The notes: a model not told the origin generated them from the letters alone. 13,630 bases of DNA from Bacillota bacterium (GCA_023403375.1 JAEYEN010000067.1:1-13630), one strand, 5' to 3'; positions 1-6,814 are shown, counted from the first letter of the stretch. Made by a program: numbers and translations.

Positions 1-407
1 AAAGCCGTAGGTTTGAAATTCAGTCGTTAAAGGAAAATAAAAAGAAGGTTGTGGAGTGCGTGGATAACGACGAAACGGCGGCGCAGATTGCTTGCCTTGT
101 TCAGGCAAAAACCTTGCTTATTCTAACCAGCAGCGAAGGTATTTATAAAGACAGCAACGACCCCAAAACGCTTATAGAGAAAATAGGCGGAAAGAATATC
201 GAAGAAGTTTTAAACAACGTTTCCGTGTGCGAAGATTATTGCAAGGGTGCATCCAGAAAAGGGGCGAACGGAGCAAAGGCCAAGTTAGAATACGTTAAAG
301 ACGCCGTAAAACAGGGCACTAAGGTTATAATCGCTTCCGCCGGATATTCTATAAAAGACATTCTGGGCGGCAGAGCAAGGGCAACCAGAATAGGCGTGGA
401 CGAATAA
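1..407 (+). CDS. Amino-acid kinase family protein (glutamate 5-kinase-like), 3' part
   Basis: The reading frame is open from base 3 at the window edge to the TAA at 405-407, so the N-terminal part lies outside; the GTG at 51 is an internal codon, not a start. The visible 134 residues match the C-terminal half of the amino-acid kinase fold shared by glutamate 5-kinase, aspartokinase and UMP kinase. A DNDETAA segment is followed by the strand-loop TLLILTSSEGIYKD, which resembles the LLILTDIDGLY motif of ProB. A Gly/Lys-rich KGASRKGANGAKAKLE segment comes next, like the GTGGMxTKLEAA region of ProB, and then VIIASAGYSIKDILGG. This fold transfers the ATP gamma-phosphate to a carboxylate or phosphate acceptor. 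There is no PUA domain, because the protein ends right after the kinase fold. Family membership is fairly sure; the substrate is not. No clear terminator follows before the small ORFs at 503. Confidence 0.7.
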   Translation, partial: SRRFEIQSLKENKKKVVECVDNDETAAQIACLVQAKTLLILTSSEGIYKDSNDPKTLIEKIGGKNIEEVLNNVSVCEDYCKGASRKGANGAKAKLEYVKDAVKQGTKVIIASAGYSIKDILGGRARATRIGVDE

Positions 408-502
408 AATTTACAGAAAAAGGAAATAAAAAAACCCGAACTTTCCCCATAATGCCGAATAAAACTTTCAATGCGGCACAGAATAATACCAAGGGGGAAG
501 TT

Positions 503-568
503 ATGAGAGATAAAAAGAAAGCAAGAGCCTGCGGCGGCAAAAAGAATAACGTCAAAGACTGCAAATAA
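503..568 (+). CDS. Small lysine-rich hypothetical protein, 21 aa
   Basis: A 21-codon ORF starts at ATG 503 behind a strong ribosome binding site (AGGGGGAAG, 492-500). The peptide is very basic (8 Lys, 2 Arg) and has two cysteines, one in an ACGG context near the middle and one next to the last residue. Its stop codon overlaps the next start as TAATG, so translation of the two is probably coupled. I do not recognise the peptide. It may be a real microprotein, or a leader whose translation controls the second ORF. The support is the ribosome site and the coupling, not homology. Confidence 0.45.
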   Translation: MRDKKKARACGGKKNNVKDCK

Positions 569-681
569 TGAAAACTAAAAAAGTAAGAAATAAAAGCAGG
601 TTTGACACACAAGGTTCTTATACGGGCGTAGATTTATACGACGAGTATGAAAAACCCGTTCAGGACGCAGACGACTTGTAA
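568..681 (+). CDS. Small conserved-looking hypothetical protein, 37 aa
   Basis: This 37-codon ORF starts at ATG 568, which overlaps the stop of the upstream 21-codon ORF by one base. The N-terminus is basic (KTKKVRNKSRF). The middle reads GSYTGVDLYDEYEKP, and the C-terminus is acidic, ending QDADDL. From memory, short Clostridia proteins with a 'SYTG...PVQDADDL' layout occur repeatedly in genomes, which would make this a genuine family of unknown role; that is recollection, not a search result. A 5-bp hairpin (684-697) and a strong intrinsic terminator (755-796) follow, so the two small ORFs end a transcript. No membrane segment or signal peptide is visible. Confidence 0.55.
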   Translation: MKTKKVRNKSRFDTQGSYTGVDLYDEYEKPVQDADDL

Positions 682-754
682 AAGACGAGTTTTCGTCATT
701 CCGCAATAATGCGAAACAGCGTAACGCGGAAAAACAAGTAATTTAACCTTAATT

Positions 755-796
755 AAAGCGAAAAGGCTATCCGTACGGACGGTCTTTTTGCTTTTT
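755..796 (+). terminator. Intrinsic terminator after the small ORFs
   Basis: A 13-bp stem (755-767 with 782-794, including two G-U pairs) encloses an inner palindrome TCCGTACGGA. The descending arm is T-rich and runs to TTTTT at 792-796. It ends the unit containing the small ORFs and separates it from the rnpB promoter. Confidence 0.75.
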
Positions 797-852
797 CAGG
801 CAGTTGTTTCGGGGCGGGGAAAAGAGTGTAAAAAAGGGTAAAAGCAAAAGAT

Positions 853-881
853 TTGACAAATAAAAAGAAGTGGTATATAAT
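853..881 (+). promoter_or_regulatory. rnpB promoter, perfect sigma-A consensus
   Basis: TTGACA (853-858) and TATAAT (876-881) are separated by exactly 17 bp. The predicted start is the A near 888, a few bases before the P1 helix of RNase P RNA. Confidence 0.9.
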
Positions 882-887
882 ACCGTT

Positions 888-1240
888 ACTTTAAGTTAAC
901 CATACGGTCGCGGGGGCGGAGAAAAACCGTCAATGAGGAAAGTCCGAGCTTTTCAGAAACAGGGTGCCGGAGAAATCCCGGTGAAGGCGACTTTAAGGAA
1001 AGTGCAACAGAAATAAACCGCCGAGCAATCGGTAAGGATGGAAAGGCGGGGTAAGAGCCCACCGCCCTTGCGGTAACGCAAGGGGCAAATGTAAACCCCA
1101 CCCGAAGCAAGATTGACAAACCGTTTTATCAGGGAGTTTCGCCAAAACGGTTTATAAAACATCGCTGGGGGACGTTGGTAACAACGTTCGTAGATAAATG
1201 ACCGTACAAGACAGAACTCGGCTTACAGGTTGACTTAAAA
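888..1240 (+). ncRNA. rnpB: RNase P RNA, bacterial A-type
   Basis: This is the catalytic RNA of RNase P, which with protein RnpA removes 5' leaders from pre-tRNAs. The conserved blocks appear in the right order: GAGGAAAGTCCGAGCT (P4 5' side) at about 939-954, CAGGGTGCCGG, GTGCAACAGAAA, GTAAGAGCCCACCG, AACCCCACCCGAAGCAA, CGTAGATAAATGACCGT and the P4 3' block ACAGAACTCGGCTTACAG (1211-1228). The ends pair to form P1: 892-901 with 1228-1237, one G-U, extendable by two pairs. The P10-P12 style of layout matches A-type RNA rather than the Bacillus B-type, which argues for Clostridia. The consensus promoter upstream and the terminator right after give about 353 nt. Antisense ORFs across it are artefacts. 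Confidence 0.96.
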
Positions 1241-1245
1241 TTTAT

Positions 1246-1285
1246 GCGCCCGAAAAGGAACTACCTTTTCGGGCGCAGTCTTTTT
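1246..1285 (+). terminator. rnpB intrinsic terminator
   Basis: A perfect 13-bp GC-rich stem (GCGCCCGAAAAGG, 1246-1258, with 1264-1276) has a 5-nt loop, and TTTTT follows at 1281-1285 after a 4-nt spacer. It begins only 5 nt past the end of the P1 helix. Confidence 0.88.
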
Positions 1286-1319
1286 AAATTTTTTGGTTTT
1301 TTAAGGGCTTTCCGTTATA

Positions 1320-1362
1320 TTTATACCATATAAAACCGCATATACAATATATATGGTATAAA
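1320..1362. repeat. Perfect 13-bp inverted repeat between rnpB and mnmG
   Basis: The arm TTTATACCATATA (1320-1332) is perfectly repeated in inverted orientation at 1350-1362 with a 17-bp spacer. It lies in the convergent gap after rnpB and after the mnmG stop. It lacks the GC-rich stem and U-tract of an intrinsic terminator. It could be an operator-like palindrome, a weak mnmG 3' hairpin, or chance in an AT-rich gap. The rest of 1286-1419 shows nothing else I can name. Confidence 0.55.
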
Positions 1363-1419
1363 ACGCGGCGCTATATAATGCCGTAATATAAACGACCGCG
1401 GTAAACCATACGGAAAAGG

Positions 1420-3276
1420 TTATTTTTTCAGATATACCATAAGCACGGCGATGTCCGCAGGCGAAACGCCTGATATTCTGCCTGCCTGACCTAAATTGAC
1501 GGGTCGGATTTTATCTAATTTTTGCCTTGCTTCTAACCTTAGCCCGCCGATAGAAAGATAATCTATGTCGGCAGGAAGCAGTTTTGCTTCTAACTTTTTG
1601 GATTTTTCGATTTGTTCCTGTTCTTTAACTATATAACCTTCGTATTTTGCGTCTGTCTCCACGGTTTCTTTTATTGCGGACGAAATGCCGTCAAACCCGC
1701 CGAACCGCGCGATAATCGCACTTAAAGGTATTCCGCGTCTTATCATATCCGCTTTGGTTAAAGACTGTTCGGGTTTGTTAAAACCGTATTCTTTCAAAAA
1801 TTCTTCGGCGTCTTTCGGCTTGATTTTTTCGTTAAGTTCCGCCGTCGCTTTCTTATATTCTTCCTTGCGCTTTAAGAATTTATCGTATCTGTCGTCTTTA
1901 ACAAGTCCTGCGCTTCTTCCTATCTCGGTCAGACGGAAATCCGTATCGTCCTGTCTTAAAACAATGCGGTATTCCGCGCGGCTTGTCATCATTCGGTAGG
2001 GTTCGTTAGTGCCTTTGGTTACCAAATCGTCTATTAAAACGCCTATATAAGAACAATCTCTTCCTAATATAACGGGCGGAAGATTGCGCATTTTAAGCGA
2101 AGCGTTAAGCCCCGCGATAAGTCCTTGCGCCGCCGCTTCTTCGTAGCCGCTGGTTCCGTTTATCTGTCCCGCCGTGAAAATACCTTCTATTTTTTTGAAT
2201 TCCAAAGAAGGGTAAAGATCCAAAGAGTTTATGCAGTCGTATTCGATAGCATAGGCGTAGCGCATTATTTCGCAATGCTCCAACCCTTTTATCGTGCGGT
2301 ACATAGCCTTTTGCACATCGTGCGGAAGAGAAGTGGACATTCCCTGTACGTAAATTTCGTTGGTGTCCGCGCCTTCGGGTTCCAAAAATAATTGGTGCCG
2401 TTCTTTGTCCGAAAATCTTACTACTTTGTCTTCGATAGACGGGCAATATCTCGGTCCCGTGCCTTTAATTCTTCCCGAATACAGGGGGGAGCGGTGCAGA
2501 TTCGCTTTTATTATTTCGTGCGTTTTTTGGTTGGTGTAGGTGAGATAGCAGGGGCGCTGATTTTGCTTAACCCCGTCCGACATAAAACTGAACGGTTCTA
2601 TATCCGTTTCGCCGTTCTGTATTTCCAATTCCGAAAAATCTATCGTTCTCGCGTCTACTCTTGCAGGCGTTCCCGTCTTGAAACGGCGCATTTCAAAGCC
2701 TAAATTCATTAAAGAAGCGGTAAGTTCGTTTGCGGGGGCAAACCCGTTGGGACCCGAAGAACGTTGCCATTCGCCGGCGATAACGCTGCCGTTAAGATAA
2801 ACGCCCGTTGCGACAACTACCGTTTTGCAGTTAAGTATGCTCCCGAAAGAAGTTTTAACGCCTGTAACTTTTTTCCCGTCGGTTAAAATTTCCACTGCTT
2901 CGCCTTGCAGAATTTTAAGGCCGTCGGTGTTTTCAAGCGTTTGTTTCATCAGCGTGTGGTAAAGATTTTTATCTTCCTGACCGCGCAAAGACTGAACCGC
3001 CGCGCCTTTACCTTTATTCAGAATTCTCAGTTGAAGCGCCGCTTTGTCCGCATTAACGCCCATTTCTCCGCCAAGCGCGTCTATCTCTCTTACAATCTGT
3101 CCTTTCGCCGTTCCGCCGATAGACGGATTGCACGCCATAAAGGCTATGCTGTCGAGATTAAGCGTCAGCATAACCGTATTAAAACCGGTGCGCGCAAGAG
3201 AAAGCGCGGCTTCACAACCTGCGTGCCCCGCGCCTATAACTACCGCGTCGTATTGACCTTCTATAAATTCGTTCAT
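1420..3276 (-). CDS. mnmG: tRNA uridine-5-carboxymethylaminomethyl modification enzyme MnmG (GidA)
   Basis: MnmG is an FAD-dependent cytoplasmic enzyme. With the GTPase MnmE it adds the (carboxymethyl)aminomethyl group to C5 of the wobble uridine in tRNAs reading NNA/NNG. The N-terminal Rossmann motif VIGAGHAGCEAAL is at residues 13-25. The family block ACNPSIGGTAKGQIVREIDALGG follows, then PYRMMTSRAEYRIVLRQDDTD. The C-terminal helical domain ends in RISGVSPADIAVLMVYLKK. At 618 residues it is close to the usual family length. The start is the ATG at 3276, which gives the expected N-terminus; its ribosome site is weak. It lies 87 bp downstream of dnaA on the same strand. mnmG near the origin is common in bacteria, but mnmE, rsmG, rnpA and rpmH are not in view. 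Confidence 0.96.
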   Translation of the reverse strand: MNEFIEGQYDAVVIGAGHAGCEAALSLARTGFNTVMLTLNLDSIAFMACNPSIGGTAKGQIVREIDALGGEMGVNADKAALQLRILNKGKGAAVQSLRGQEDKNLYHTLMKQTLENTDGLKILQGEAVEILTDGKKVTGVKTSFGSILNCKTVVVATGVYLNGSVIAGEWQRSSGPNGFAPANELTASLMNLGFEMRRFKTGTPARVDARTIDFSELEIQNGETDIEPFSFMSDGVKQNQRPCYLTYTNQKTHEIIKANLHRSPLYSGRIKGTGPRYCPSIEDKVVRFSDKERHQLFLEPEGADTNEIYVQGMSTSLPHDVQKAMYRTIKGLEHCEIMRYAYAIEYDCINSLDLYPSLEFKKIEGIFTAGQINGTSGYEEAAAQGLIAGLNASLKMRNLPPVILGRDCSYIGVLIDDLVTKGTNEPYRMMTSRAEYRIVLRQDDTDFRLTEIGRSAGLVKDDRYDKFLKRKEEYKKATAELNEKIKPKDAEEFLKEYGFNKPEQSLTKADMIRRGIPLSAIIARFGGFDGISSAIKETVETDAKYEGYIVKEQEQIEKSKKLEAKLLPADIDYLSIGGLRLEARQKLDKIRPVNLGQAGRISGVSPADIAVLMVYLKK

Positions 3277-3363
3277 CTTTTACAGTATCTCTTTATACTT
3301 AATTTCCTTGAAGCCGCAAAACATTGCAAACCCCGTCGGAAAAACCTTCATTCTTTTCGTCGC

Positions 3364-4698
3364 TTATTTTTTAAGCAGCATATTTTTTATGTCATTTATT
3401 TCCGTTGCGAGTTTGCTGTTGGTTTTCATTTGTTCCGAAACCTTGTCGCGCGCGTAAATCACCGTCGCATGGTCCCTGCCGCCCATTTTCTGTCCTACGG
3501 TTACAAGCGGTAAACTCATCATGTCGGTAATTAAATAAATACATACCTGCCTTGGTTCCACGATTTCTTTGTTTTTCTTTTTGCCCAGCAGGTCTGTACG
3601 GTTTATCTTATAAAAATTGCATACGCAATTTATAATATCGTCGATTTTAAGTTCTTCCTGAATTTCCGATATGGACTCTTTTAACGCTTCGTTTACCAAA
3701 TCTATCGTGATAGGGCGTTCGTGAAGTTTAGAAGCAAAAATAACCTTGGTCAGTTTTCCGATAAGCGAACGAATGTCGCCGTCGGAAGTTTCCGCAATAT
3801 ATTTTAAAACTTTCATATCGACAAGGCATTTCTGTTCTTCCGACTTTTTGCGGAGAATCGCCACTCTCGTTTCAAAATCCGGCGGTTGAACGTCCGCAAG
3901 CAAGCCGCCTTCAAATCTCGTTCTAAGCCTGTCTTCTAAAACTTCAATCTCCTTGGGCGGACGGTCGCTCGTCAGAACAATTTGCTTGTTCTGCATTACA
4001 AGTTCGTTAAAAGTGTGGAAAAACTCCGTCTGAATTCCCTGTTTTTTTGCAAGGAACTGCACGTCGTCTATAAGCAGAACGTCGATATTTCTGTAAAGCG
4101 CGCGGAAGTCCGCGTCCGACCCTTTGCCGCGGCTTAAACTTTCGATAAATTGGTTAGTAAACCTTTCGCAAGTGGCGTAAAGTACCGTTTTGGACGGAGC
4201 GTGTACCTTTAAGTAGTTCGCTATCGCCATTAAAATATGCGTTTTCCCAAGTCCTGTTCCGCCGTAAATAAACAACGGGTTATAGGCTTCTCCCGGTGCT
4301 TCCGCAACGGCTTTTGCCGCCGCGTAGATAAATTCGTTTGAAGAACCGACTACAAAGGAATCGAAAGTAAATTTGGGGTTTACGGGCGCGCCGAGATTTT
4401 CAACGCGTTCGTGTTCGTCCACGCCCAAAGTCGCAAGATACTGTTCTCTGTTGTCGCCGACAAACATAGAAAAATCCGATATCTCGGAATTGCTCTTTTT
4501 CAGTGCGTCTATAATAATCTCGCGAAGTGCGGTGCCTATATGTTCGGCAGAAATCTTATTGTTCGTCATCAACACGAGTTTACCGCCCGTTATGTCTATC
4601 GGCTTTAACATGGCGATATACGTTTCGTAGGAAATAGGGCTGACCGTTTTTTCAAGTTCTGGCAGCGTGGTTTTCCATAAAATCTCGTAACTTTCCAT
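3364..4698 (-). CDS. dnaA: Chromosomal replication initiator protein DnaA
   Basis: DnaA is an AAA+ ATPase that binds origin boxes, melts the origin and loads the helicase. I place the start at ATG 4698 (444 aa, MESYEILWKT...), with GGA-type ribosome binding 9 nt upstream. An in-frame upstream ATG at 4740 would add 14 residues that do not look like DnaA. Domain I is at about residues 1-75, followed by a short linker. The AAA+ domain has Walker A GGTGLGKT at 146-153, Walker B VLLIDDVQF, and arginine-finger region RLRTRFEGGL. Domain IV carries the DNA-binding signature VGQKMGGRDHATVIYA near the C-terminus. In that signature the residue after the invariant Asp-His is Ala, where E. coli and Bacillus DnaA have a base-contacting Thr. 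Upstream, the DnaA-box-like repeats at 4731-4802 overlap the likely promoter, which suggests autoregulation. Confidence 0.97.
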   Translation of the reverse strand: MESYEILWKTTLPELEKTVSPISYETYIAMLKPIDITGGKLVLMTNNKISAEHIGTALREIIIDALKKSNSEISDFSMFVGDNREQYLATLGVDEHERVENLGAPVNPKFTFDSFVVGSSNEFIYAAAKAVAEAPGEAYNPLFIYGGTGLGKTHILMAIANYLKVHAPSKTVLYATCERFTNQFIESLSRGKGSDADFRALYRNIDVLLIDDVQFLAKKQGIQTEFFHTFNELVMQNKQIVLTSDRPPKEIEVLEDRLRTRFEGGLLADVQPPDFETRVAILRKKSEEQKCLVDMKVLKYIAETSDGDIRSLIGKLTKVIFASKLHERPITIDLVNEALKESISEIQEELKIDDIINCVCNFYKINRTDLLGKKKNKEIVEPRQVCIYLITDMMSLPLVTVGQKMGGRDHATVIYARDKVSEQMKTNSKLATEINDIKNMLLKK

Positions 4699-4730
4699 TT
4701 TATCTTTTCCTTTTATCAGTTGCTTTTGCG

Positions 4731-4802
4731 TAAAAAACAATATATAATTGTTGTAAACAAGTAAATATGCGTTATAAACAAATATATGCGTGTTATAAAC
4801 AA
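4731..4802 (+). repeat. DnaA-box-like iterons, 21-bp period
   Basis: TTGTAAACAA (4751-4760), TTATAAACAA (4772-4781) and TTATAAACAA (4793-4802) start exactly 21 bp apart. A weaker copy TAAAAAACAA lies at 4731-4740. The spacers also share ATATGCG. TTATAAACA differs from the consensus box TTATNCACA only at position 6 (A instead of C). Twenty-one base pairs is two helical turns, so all copies face the same side of the DNA. Confidence 0.65.
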
Positions 4803-4830
4803 GTCGTTTTTCCGTTTTATTTTTAATTCA

Positions 4831-4854
4831 GAATTTCTGACCGAATTTCTGAAC
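4831..4854 (+). repeat. Tandem 12-bp repeat in the origin gap
   Basis: GAATTTCTGACC (4831-4842) is followed directly by GAATTTCTGAAC (4843-4854), one mismatch. A further GAAAATTCT follows at 4855-4863. The position between the DnaA-box cluster and the AT-rich stretch is where short AT-rich unwinding repeats sit in other origins. Confidence 0.5.
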
Positions 4855-5013
4855 GAAAATTCTAAAAACGTCGAAAACGCTCGGTCTTTAAATTATACAA
4901 TAAAAAGAAGAGAAAATAAAGTAAAAGGACAAAATTTTTTAAAAATACGTAAAAAGTGCGCAGACTTGTAAATTTTACCGCATAACAAATTTTAACGATT
5001 AAAAATAAATATT

Positions 5014-6102
5014 ATGTATCTCAAATCACTTAACTTAAAAGACTTCCGTAATTACGAAGAAGAATGTTTTTATTTTGATAAAGGGTTAAACCTTTTAACG
5101 GGTGCGAACGCGCAGGGGAAAACCAACGCCGCAGAAGCGATTTTTTTCCTTTGCACGGGCTATTCTCCGCGCGCGAATAAGGATAAAATCGTAATAAAAA
5201 ACGGCAAAGACCGTGCGGAAATCGGTGGGACGGCGGCTTCGCTTTACGGCGACGTGTCGGTCAGAATGGTCTTTAACAAAAACGACAAGAAAAACGTATA
5301 TATAAACAATGTGGAAGTGCTTAGAATAGGCGAACTTTTGGGCAACATTCACAGTGTGTTTTTCAACCCGTCGGAACTTAAACTCGTGCAGGAAAGTCCG
5401 GAAGACAGAAGAAGATTTTTAAATATATCTCTGTCGCAGATGTCCAAAGGGTATTTTTACGCGCTTTCGAGATATAATAAAATATTGTCGCAGAGAAATA
5501 ATCTGTTAAAAAATCAGAATTACGAAATTATAAAAGACACGTTGCCCGTCTGGGACGAACAACTCTCGCGTGAAGCGGGGAAAATCATAAAGTCGCGCAA
5601 CGATTTCTTGGAAAAACTTTCGCCCGTGGCGGAAGAAAAGCACGCCTTTTTGTCGGGCGGTAAAGAAAAACTTAAAATGCGCACCGAAAGCGGCTATTAC
5701 GGAAGCGAAGAAGAAATCGCTTACGCCTTGAAGAGCGACCTTAAAACCGCGCTCGATAAAGATATGCGTTTAGGATTTACGTCGATAGGTCCGCACAGGG
5801 ACGATATAAAGTTTGTTCTTAACGAAATGGACGCAAGAATTTACGGTTCGCAAGGGCAACAAAGAACGGTGGCGCTATCTCTTAAACTTGCCGAAACCGA
5901 GATTTTTAACGACAGATTCGGAGAGTATCCCATTTTGATTTTAGACGACGTTTTATCCGAACTCGATAAAAAGCGGCAGAGAAAACTTATCTCCGCCGTC
6001 GATAAAATGCAGACCGTGTTTACCGCAACGGGAATAGACAGAAGAGTGTTCAAAGACCGTGCGATTAAAAAATTCGTAATAGACGGGGGAAAAATAAAAT
6101 GA
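5014..6102 (+). CDS. recF: DNA replication/repair ATPase RecF
   Basis: RecF is an SMC-like ABC ATPase. With RecO and RecR it loads RecA at single-strand gaps and stalled forks. The N-terminus MYLKSLNLKDFRNYEE is the classic family start. Walker A GANAQGKT is at residues 30-37, the ABC signature SQGQQRT at about 279-285, and Walker B ILILDDVLSELD at about 307-318. The length of 362 residues is normal. The ATG at 5014 is fixed by the conserved N-terminus, yet no Shine-Dalgarno sequence precedes it; the upstream bases are nearly all A and T. The stop overlaps the maf start as ATGA. In most Firmicutes recF follows dnaN; here it faces away from dnaA across the origin gap, and dnaN is not in the window. 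Confidence 0.96.
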   Translation: MYLKSLNLKDFRNYEEECFYFDKGLNLLTGANAQGKTNAAEAIFFLCTGYSPRANKDKIVIKNGKDRAEIGGTAASLYGDVSVRMVFNKNDKKNVYINNVEVLRIGELLGNIHSVFFNPSELKLVQESPEDRRRFLNISLSQMSKGYFYALSRYNKILSQRNNLLKNQNYEIIKDTLPVWDEQLSREAGKIIKSRNDFLEKLSPVAEEKHAFLSGGKEKLKMRTESGYYGSEEEIAYALKSDLKTALDKDMRLGFTSIGPHRDDIKFVLNEMDARIYGSQGQQRTVALSLKLAETEIFNDRFGEYPILILDDVLSELDKKRQRKLISAVDKMQTVFTATGIDRRVFKDRAIKKFVIDGGKIK

Positions 6103-6653
6103 AACTTATTCTTGCCAGCAATTCGCCGAGAAGAAAAGATATTTTACTTGCCGCAGGATACGATTTCTCGGTTGTCAAAAGCAATTTTGAAGAAATAACC
6201 GATATAAAGGACCCGATAGAACGGGCAAGATATTTTGCCGAGCAAAAGGCAGAAGAAGTTTTTTCGCGTTTAAGCGGAGACGTTGTGGTTGTCGGCGCGG
6301 ACACTCTGGTTTTTATAGGCGATAATATTTTGGGAAAACCCAAAGACGCTGCCGACGCATATAATACTCTCAAATTCCTGTCGGGTAAAACGCATAACGT
6401 GGTAACGGGCTATGCAGTTATCACAAAAGATAAGAAAATCATATCCGACGAAGTAACGGAAGTAACTTTTTCCGACCTGCCCGACGAACTGATAAAAACT
6501 TACGTGCAGAGCGGACTTCCGCTGGATAAAGCGGGTAGTTACGGTATTCAGGACGGCTTTCCGCTGGTCAAAAGTTATAGGGGAAGTTTCAATAATATTG
6601 TAGGACTGCCGATGGAAGCGATAGACAAAATCATTAAACCGTTGCTAAAATAA
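6099..6653 (+). CDS. maf: Maf-like nucleoside triphosphate pyrophosphatase
   Basis: Maf proteins hydrolyse dTTP/UTP or modified nucleotides to the monophosphate and pyrophosphate. This is a house-cleaning role, and Maf is linked to septum control in Bacillus. The N-terminal motif LILASNSPRR is at residues 3-12. The catalytic Asp is D68 in VGADTLV. LGKPKDAADA and LSGKTHNVVTGYAV follow, then the GSYGIQDGFPLV and GSFNNIVGLPMEAI blocks. At 184 residues it is full length. The start overlaps the recF stop by 4 bp, so the two are co-translated from one operon, and a hairpin terminator follows 6 bp after the stop. I did not find evidence to separate the dTTP/UTP type from the 7-methyl-GTP type with certainty; the overall pattern favours the dTTP/UTP type. 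Confidence 0.93.
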   Translation: MKLILASNSPRRKDILLAAGYDFSVVKSNFEEITDIKDPIERARYFAEQKAEEVFSRLSGDVVVVGADTLVFIGDNILGKPKDAADAYNTLKFLSGKTHNVVTGYAVITKDKKIISDEVTEVTFSDLPDELIKTYVQSGLPLDKAGSYGIQDGFPLVKSYRGSFNNIVGLPMEAIDKIIKPLLK

Positions 6654-6658
6654 AAAAA

Positions 6659-6689
6659 GTTCGCCCAAGGGGCGAACGGAAAAGTTTTT
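6659..6689 (+). terminator. Putative terminator of recF-maf
   Basis: An 8-bp stem GTTCGCCC/GGGCGAAC (6659-6666 with 6670-6677) has a 3-nt loop and starts 6 bp after the maf stop. The T-tract (6685-6689) is separated from the stem by GGAAAAG, so termination may be imperfect. Confidence 0.6.
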
Positions 6690-6731
6690 CAAAATCAACG
6701 TATAGAAGATACGAAAAAAACTAAAAAAGGC

Positions 6732-6808
6732 AAAAAAAAAGAACGGAATGGCGCTTGGCACATGATTACGGATTGGCAATTACAAATTGCTTTTCACCCA
6801 ACGTTCTT
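6732..6808 (-). ncRNA. Candidate independent small RNA, about 75 nt, unknown family
   Basis: Reading the minus strand from 6808, the RNA would begin AAGAACGTTGGGTG. Its 5' end pairs with a 3' CGTTCTT (AAGAACG/CGTTCTT, 7 bp), which runs into nine T residues (complement of 6732-6740): an intrinsic terminator closed by the RNA's own 5' end. Inside is a 6-bp hairpin GCAATT-TGT-AATTGC (complement of 6776-6790), and GGTG can pair with CGCC. A 5/6-5/6 promoter with 17-bp spacing sits directly upstream (6815-6843), and the hpt terminator lies before that, so it is not a 3' UTR product. There is no convincing ORF. It does not match the 6S, SRP, tmRNA or riboswitch motifs I know. The function is unknown; it could be a trans-acting regulator. 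Confidence 0.55.
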
Positions 6809-6814
6809 AAAAAT

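Larger units (their letters stand above)
4699..5013. other. Probable replication origin (oriC) between dnaA and recF
   Basis: A 315-bp, visibly AT-rich gap separates divergent dnaA and recF. It contains helically phased DnaA-box-like repeats (4731-4802), a tandem 12-bp repeat (4831-4854) and long A/T runs around 4909-4960 and 4985-5013 that could serve as the unwinding element. The nearest genes on both sides are transcribed away from it, as expected for leading-strand coding. Origin function is inferred from context and repeats. No canonical TTATCCACA box is present in the gap. Confidence 0.7.

Noticed and set aside
349..612. 87-codon minus-strand ORF
   Set aside because: It overlaps the kinase 3' end and both small plus-strand ORFs antisense, without a ribosome site or family resemblance.
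699..731. TTCCGC/GCGGAA inverted repeat
   Set aside because: Only 6-bp arms with a loop of about 21 nt and no T tract; too weak to call.
886..1162. Two minus-strand ORFs of 69-77 codons
   Set aside because: They are antisense to RNase P RNA, whose conserved blocks and promoter explain the sequence.
898..1414. Short repeat AACCATACGG at about 899-908 and again near 1405-1414
   Set aside because: Only about 10 bp, one copy lies in conserved RNase P RNA, and no extended match surrounds it.
4696..4740. ATG at 4740 as the dnaA start
   Set aside because: It adds 14 residues unlike DnaA and runs into the origin repeats; the ATG at 4698 has a ribosome site and gives the usual N-terminus.
4731..4802. 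Reading the 21-bp repeats as a CRISPR array
   Set aside because: Units are about 10 bp with AT-rich similar spacers and no cas genes; position between dnaA and recF fits DnaA boxes.
4786..4971. 61-codon plus-strand ORF in the dnaA-recF gap
   Set aside because: It starts inside the DnaA-box array, has no ribosome site, and its composition simply follows the AT-rich origin DNA.
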